Shown here: positions 6,548 through 9,899 of the stretch, in pieces
How positions within the stretch are numbered: the stretch's first letter is position 1
Layout: every line of letters starts with the position of its first letter
Assembly: GCA_025455245.1 (NCBI GenBank)
Contig: JALOMX010000082.1
Location: 1-9,899, forward strand
From: Chitinophagaceae bacterium
Lineage (GTDB): Bacteria; Bacteroidota; Bacteroidia; Chitinophagales; Chitinophagaceae
Direction of reading: 5' to 3'
DNA: 9,899 nt
Position numbers and translations under genes: made by a program
The notes under the pieces: generated by a model
Database searches by the model: none
Seen by the model: only the letters and a program-made list of their open reading frames with translations
What the model was told of the DNA's origin: nothing

Positions 6548-6635
6548 ATGGATTATTGGAATTTAAAATATCTGGCTTAAGATAGAATACCTGAGTGCAA
6601 TCCCTGCCAAATAAAATCAGGCAGTATTAAAAGGA

Positions 6636-6661
6636 AATCCCTCCTGGGAACAGGAGGGATT
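6636..6661. terminator. Strong GNRA-capped hairpin between convergent pdxJ and lon
   Basis: AATCCCTCCTG (6636-6646) and CAGGAGGGATT (6651-6661) form a perfect 11-bp stem closed by a GGAA (GNRA-type) tetraloop. It lies 88 nt after the pdxJ stop and 93 nt beyond the lon stop, so it could end transcripts from either side. The following bases are only weakly T-rich (CTTAACCCTT on plus, TCCTTTTAA on minus), so it is not a textbook intrinsic terminator and might instead be a 3'-end stabiliser or part of a small RNA. Confidence 0.6.
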
Positions 6662-6683
6662 CTTAACCCTTAAAACAACCAAC

Positions 6684-6740
6684 ATGAAAAATTCTACAAT
6701 AGAACACTGGTTCAAATGGATTGTTCACGAAATTTCATAA
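6684..6740 (+). CDS. Possible 18-residue small protein
   Basis: An ATG at 6684 opens an 18-codon frame, MKNSTIEHWFKWIVHEIS, ending at TAA (6738-6740). The context is gene-like: an A/C-rich leader (TTAAAACAACCAACATG) resembles those before many Bacteroidota genes, and the peptide is amphipathic with two Trp and one Phe. It lies 23 nt after the GNRA hairpin, in the gap where pdxJ and lon converge. No promoter box was found, and an ORF this short can arise by chance. If real, it could be a small membrane-associated peptide or a leader peptide, but no function can be assigned. Confidence 0.25.
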   Translation: MKNSTIEHWFKWIVHEIS

Positions 6741-6754
6741 AAAAAACTTAACAA

Positions 6755-9151
6755 TTACAGGAGGGCAATATCAAGCACCTGCTGCATGGTCTTAACATAA
6801 TGAAAGGTCATGCCTTCAATAAAACCCGGATCAATTTCATTAACATCCTTTTCATTTTGCCAGCACATGATTATTTCCTTCAGGCCTGCTCTTTTTGCAG
6901 CAAGTACTTTTTCCTTGATTCCCCCAACGGGCAACACCTGCCCGCGCAAAGTAATTTCGCCGGTCATGGCAACATAGGGTTTTACCTTTCTTCCGGTAAA
7001 AGCCGATGTAAGGGCCGTGAGCATGGTAACACCCGCGCTTGGTCCGTCTTTGGGAACAGCCCCTTCCGGCACATGCACATGGATATTGTATTTACTAAAC
7101 CATTCGGGCTCAACTCCGTATCTGTGTGCATTGGCCTGCAGGTAAGTCAGCGCAGTGGTAGCGCTTTCCTTCATTACATTTCCAAGGTTACCGGTCAGTT
7201 TTAGTTCGCCTTTTCCTTCGCTCAGGAGCGCCTCTATGAAAAGGATATCGCCGCCTACATAGGTCCAGGCAAGACCAACGGCCACACCCGGCATATTAAC
7301 CGTTTTATAAATGTCGTTGCTGTAGCGGGGCACGCCCAGGATTTTCTGAACATCCTCCTTTGAAACTATAGACTTCACCTTTCCCCTCGTGGCGTATTCC
7401 TTGGCCTGAAAACGCATAATGCTTGCCAACTGACGATCAAGTTCCCGGACACCGCTCTCACGGGTATAGCTTTCAATGATTTTTTCAATCACCTGATCGC
7501 TCATTTTAAAATTTACTTTCGAAAGGCCATGCGCTTCCTTTTGCTTGGGCACAAGGTGTCTTTTGGCAATCTGAACTTTTTCCTCAATGGCATATCCGCT
7601 CAGGTCAATTATTTCGAGGCGATCGCGCAAGGCCGGCTGAATACTATCCAGTTTGTTTGCCGTTGCTATAAACAAAACCTTGCTCAGGTCGTATTCGAGT
7701 TCCAGGTAGTTGTCGTAAAATGTATTGTTTTGTTCGGGATCAAGCACTTCCAGTAATGCACTTGAGGGATCACCGCGGAAATCATTTCCGATTTTATCAA
7801 TTTCATCGAGGATCATTACCGGGTTACTGCTTTTTATCTTACGCAGGTTTTGCAAAATCCGTCCCGGCATGGCGCCGATATAGGTTTTGCGGTGACCTCG
7901 TATCTCGCTTTCGTCATGCAAACCACCAAGGCTCAGCCTGACATATTTCCTGCCAATGGCATGTGCAATGCTTTTACCTAATGAAGTTTTCCCGATACCG
8001 GGAGGGCCTACAAAGCAAAGGATCGGACTTTTCATGTCACCTTTCAACTTCAATACGGCAAGGTATTCAAGGATGCGTTCCTTGATTTTATGCATGCCAT
8101 AGTGATCTGCATCCAATACTTCCCGGGCATGTTTCAGGTCGTACTTATCCTCAGTTACGTCATCCCATGGTAAATCGAGCAGCAGGTCGAGGTGGTTATA
8201 AACCACGCTGTAATCAGGCGTACTCGGATGCATCCTTTCCAGTTTTTCAATGCCCTGATTGAATGCATTCTTTGCCGATTCAGGCCATTTTTTTGTTTCA
8301 GCCTTTTTGCGCATCTGATGAATTTCGGCTACGTTATCTGTACCGAGTTCCTCGCGGATGCTTTTCAGTTGCTGTTGTAAAAAATATTCCCGTTGCTGTT
8401 TGTCTATCTCAGTACGGGTTTTATTGGTTACCTGATCTTTTAATTGGGCAAATTGAAGTTCACGGTTTAATAACCGGATCAGTTCCTCGGCCCTTTGGGT
8501 AATATCATCCATTTCGAGGATGGCCTGCTTTTCCTTAACATCGGTATTCATATTGCCTGCCACAAAGTGGATCAGGAAAGATGGCTGTTCAATATTTTTC
8601 AGGATAATGGCCGCTTCAGAAGGAATGTTTGGCGATAGCTGAATGATTTGGGTAGCAAGCTCTTTGATACTCCCTATCTGTGCATTAAAATTTTCATCTT
8701 CGGGTACCGGCCCTTCAGGCAGGTATTCTATCATCCCCCGGAAATAAGGATCTTCGGAGATCATTTGGGTAAGCCTGAATCTTTTTTTGCCCTGCATGAT
8801 AACGGTTGTTCCGCCATCGGGCATTTTTATCAGCTTGATAATCCTTGCAACCGTTCCAACCTCCACAAGGTCTGCCGGTCCGGGTTCTTCCACATTGCTG
8901 TCGCGCTGAGATAACACTGCAACCAGTTTATCATTTTTCCAGGCATCATTTACCGCTTTAATGCTCTTATCGCGACCAACGGTGATGGGTATGACCACAC
9001 CGGGAAACAAAACGGTATTTCTCAATGGCAGTACCGGAATTTCGCTGGGATAGTTTGTATTTTTATCCTGTTCATTTTCGCCCTCGGTTAAAGGGATTAT
9101 GGGCATAAAGTCAACATCTTCGTCCGTTCCAAAAAACAAATTATTCATCAT
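6755..9151 (-). CDS. lon: ATP-dependent Lon protease (LonA)
   Basis: Lon is a cytosolic homo-oligomeric AAA+ serine protease that unfolds and degrades misfolded and regulatory proteins. At 798 residues it is a full-length LonA. The N-terminal substrate-binding domain runs from about residue 38 ('IPVLPLRNTVLFPGVVIPITVGR') to about 230, followed by the helical linker ('QQREYFLQQQLKSIREELG', 252-270). The AAA+ module has Walker A 'GPPGIGKT' (382-389), Walker B 'VMILDE' (445-450) and an Arg-finger region. The C-terminal protease domain holds the Ser-Lys dyad: Ser705 in 'PKDGPSAG' and Lys748 in 'GGIKEK'. Two adjacent ATGs (9149-9151 and 9146-9148) could start it; the acidic N-terminal tail 'DEDVDFMPIIP' is typical of the phylum. 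There is no Shine-Dalgarno sequence, and I saw no heat-shock operator of the CIRCE type upstream. It is transcribed alone, away from the PorT-like gene. Confidence 0.98.
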   Translation of the reverse strand: MMNNLFFGTDEDVDFMPIIPLTEGENEQDKNTNYPSEIPVLPLRNTVLFPGVVIPITVGRDKSIKAVNDAWKNDKLVAVLSQRDSNVEEPGPADLVEVGTVARIIKLIKMPDGGTTVIMQGKKRFRLTQMISEDPYFRGMIEYLPEGPVPEDENFNAQIGSIKELATQIIQLSPNIPSEAAIILKNIEQPSFLIHFVAGNMNTDVKEKQAILEMDDITQRAEELIRLLNRELQFAQLKDQVTNKTRTEIDKQQREYFLQQQLKSIREELGTDNVAEIHQMRKKAETKKWPESAKNAFNQGIEKLERMHPSTPDYSVVYNHLDLLLDLPWDDVTEDKYDLKHAREVLDADHYGMHKIKERILEYLAVLKLKGDMKSPILCFVGPPGIGKTSLGKSIAHAIGRKYVRLSLGGLHDESEIRGHRKTYIGAMPGRILQNLRKIKSSNPVMILDEIDKIGNDFRGDPSSALLEVLDPEQNNTFYDNYLELEYDLSKVLFIATANKLDSIQPALRDRLEIIDLSGYAIEEKVQIAKRHLVPKQKEAHGLSKVNFKMSDQVIEKIIESYTRESGVRELDRQLASIMRFQAKEYATRGKVKSIVSKEDVQKILGVPRYSNDIYKTVNMPGVAVGLAWTYVGGDILFIEALLSEGKGELKLTGNLGNVMKESATTALTYLQANAHRYGVEPEWFSKYNIHVHVPEGAVPKDGPSAGVTMLTALTSAFTGRKVKPYVAMTGEITLRGQVLPVGGIKEKVLAAKRAGLKEIIMCWQNEKDVNEIDPGFIEGMTFHYVKTMQQVLDIALL

Positions 9152-9265
9152 ATTCTTTTATAATCAGGTCAAATTGACAGCATAAGGCGGCCAATGTACA
9201 CAAATGTGCAGTAAGGGTTAAATACCAATATTAATGCCAGCCACCCGGGCTTGACGTATTGACGC
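9152..9265. other. Upstream region of lon
   Basis: This stretch should contain the lon promoter, but no exact TAnnTTTG box is present on the minus strand. It holds a direct repeat TTGACG-TA-TTGACG (9251-9264) and a short dyad, CACA-AA-TGTG at 9199-9208. Either could be an operator, but both are short enough to be chance. Confidence 0.25.
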
Positions 9266-9298
9266 AAAAAAGGCGCCGCTTCTGCCACGACACCTTTT
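9266..9298 (-). terminator. Rho-independent terminator of the PorT-like gene
   Basis: On the minus strand GGTGTCG (complement of 9288-9294) pairs with CGGCGCC (complement of 9272-9278), with two G-T wobble pairs, around a 9-nt loop. The stem can extend outwards through AAAA/TTTT and runs into six Ts (complement of 9266-9271). It lies 18 nt after the stop at 9317. Confidence 0.8.
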
Positions 9299-9316
9299 AA
9301 AATCATTGGAATTTGC

Positions 9317-9899
9317 TTAAAAAACGAAGCCTACACCCAATTGGGCGGTCTGCGATTTCCAGGCATCCTGTCCATCAATATTGTTCATATCCTTTAGCCC
9401 CCAGATATACCGCCCGTTTACCCTGAATTTTCCCAACATAAAGTTGGCGCCGGCAATCAGCCCGATATCTCCATCGGAAAAAGCATCCCCCGCATTTTGC
9501 AATAGTGAACGCTGCCTGTCGGTTATAATGGAAAACTGAGGGCCTGCCGATAATGCGAGTATATTGGCAATTTTGTAATTCAGTGTGATGGGAATATTCA
9601 GCCGCTGTAGCTTTATGTCCGATAAGCGGTCAAGGTCAAGGATATTTTCATAAATGTCTTTGAAATCTTCAGAAAAAGTGAGGGATGTTTCACCAAACTG
9701 AACCTCGGGTTGCAGGTACCATTTGTCGCCAAGTTTCATTTCGGTAAATATGCCTGCATAATAACCAAGATCATAACCATCCTGAAACGACATCCCCGAT
9801 ATTTTGACAAGGTTGGCGCCTCCTTTCAATCCAAATTTTAAAAATTGCGCCTGTGCGCCTGCCGAAAGCAATAAAAAAAAGGCAATGATTGTGTGGTTT
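9317..9899 (-). CDS. PorT-like outer-membrane beta-barrel protein (N-terminus cut by window edge)
   Basis: The frame is open to the right edge of the window, so the true start lies just outside; about 194 residues are visible. The first of these, 'NHTIIAFFLLLSAGAQAQ', are most of a signal peptide ending in A-Q-A before Gln. The mature part begins 'FLKFGLKGGANLVKISG' and continues with strands such as 'YYAGIFTEMKLGDKWYLQPEVQFG', 'LQRLNIPITLNYKI', 'LALSAGPQFSII', 'IGLIAGANFMLG' and 'FRVNGRYIWGL'. This is the pattern of the PorT/OMP_b-brl_2 family common in Bacteroidota. It ends 'LGVGFVF' with a terminal Phe, the usual outer-membrane-assembly signal. The length is typical for small 8-strand barrels. 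Family members are mostly of unknown function; the link to PorT of the type IX secretion system is family-level only. It is divergent in position from nothing visible and has its own terminator at 9266-9298. Confidence 0.9.
   Translation of the reverse strand, partial: NHTIIAFFLLLSAGAQAQFLKFGLKGGANLVKISGMSFQDGYDLGYYAGIFTEMKLGDKWYLQPEVQFGETSLTFSEDFKDIYENILDLDRLSDIKLQRLNIPITLNYKIANILALSAGPQFSIITDRQRSLLQNAGDAFSDGDIGLIAGANFMLGKFRVNGRYIWGLKDMNNIDGQDAWKSQTAQLGVGFVF

Noticed and set aside
6604..6624. CTGCC/GGCAG hairpin after pdxJ
   Set aside because: Only 5 bp with an 11-nt loop and no T-tract; the stronger hairpin at 6636-6661 is the better terminator candidate.
1..9899. Search for a mobile element, CRISPR array, toxin-antitoxin pair, phage-defence genes, tRNA or rRNA
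   Set aside because: No transposase, integrase, regularly spaced repeats, nuclease/helicase cluster or cloverleaf-like sequence was seen; the gene content is housekeeping and envelope proteins.

Overview
The window looks like ordinary chromosomal DNA from a Bacteroidota bacterium, most plausibly of the Chitinophagia/Sphingobacteriia kind. Supporting signs are TAnnTTTG-type promoter elements, the absence of Shine-Dalgarno sequences before starts, a PorT-like outer-membrane barrel, the lineage-style PdxJ (N-K in place of D-H in the N-terminal motif) and a Tat-exported Gfo/Idh/MocA oxidoreductase. The phylum is well supported; the family is a guess.

Layout, left to right. (1) The 3' part of a TPR-repeat protein (+) enters from the left edge and converges, with 2 nt between stop codons, on a minus-strand pair, ribD then a YigZ/IMPACT-family gene; those two overlap by 14 nt and are probably co-translated. 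(2) ribD is divergent from prmC (+), and back-to-back TAnnTTTG elements lie in the short gap. The first codons of ribD are broken: the expected start (MIVHTGYMHRC) and the body (GSGYVAPNPLVGSV) are in different frames, as if about 16 nt were missing. (3) prmC converges on a large Tat-signal Gfo/Idh/MocA oxidoreductase (-), with a hairpin over the end of prmC. (4) A 269-nt divergent gap holding inverted repeats precedes a small secreted beta-barrel-like protein (+) that ends at a clear intrinsic terminator. (5) pdxJ (+) follows with its own promoter element. (6) pdxJ and lon (-) converge across 207 nt containing a strong GNRA-capped hairpin and a possible 18-codon ORF. (7) Upstream of lon is a PorT-like beta-barrel gene (-), cut by the right edge, with its own terminator.

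The genes are mostly housekeeping: riboflavin synthesis (ribD), release-factor methylation (prmC), vitamin B6 synthesis (pdxJ) and ATP-dependent proteolysis (lon), mixed with envelope proteins. They form short, alternating transcription units rather than one pathway cluster. I found no mobile element, CRISPR array, tRNA or rRNA, and no convincing new multi-gene system. The observation most worth following up is the disrupted 5' end of ribD, which is either a real lesion or a sequence error. Smaller curiosities are the hairpin/short-ORF gap between pdxJ and lon and the competing inverted repeats before the secreted barrel gene.
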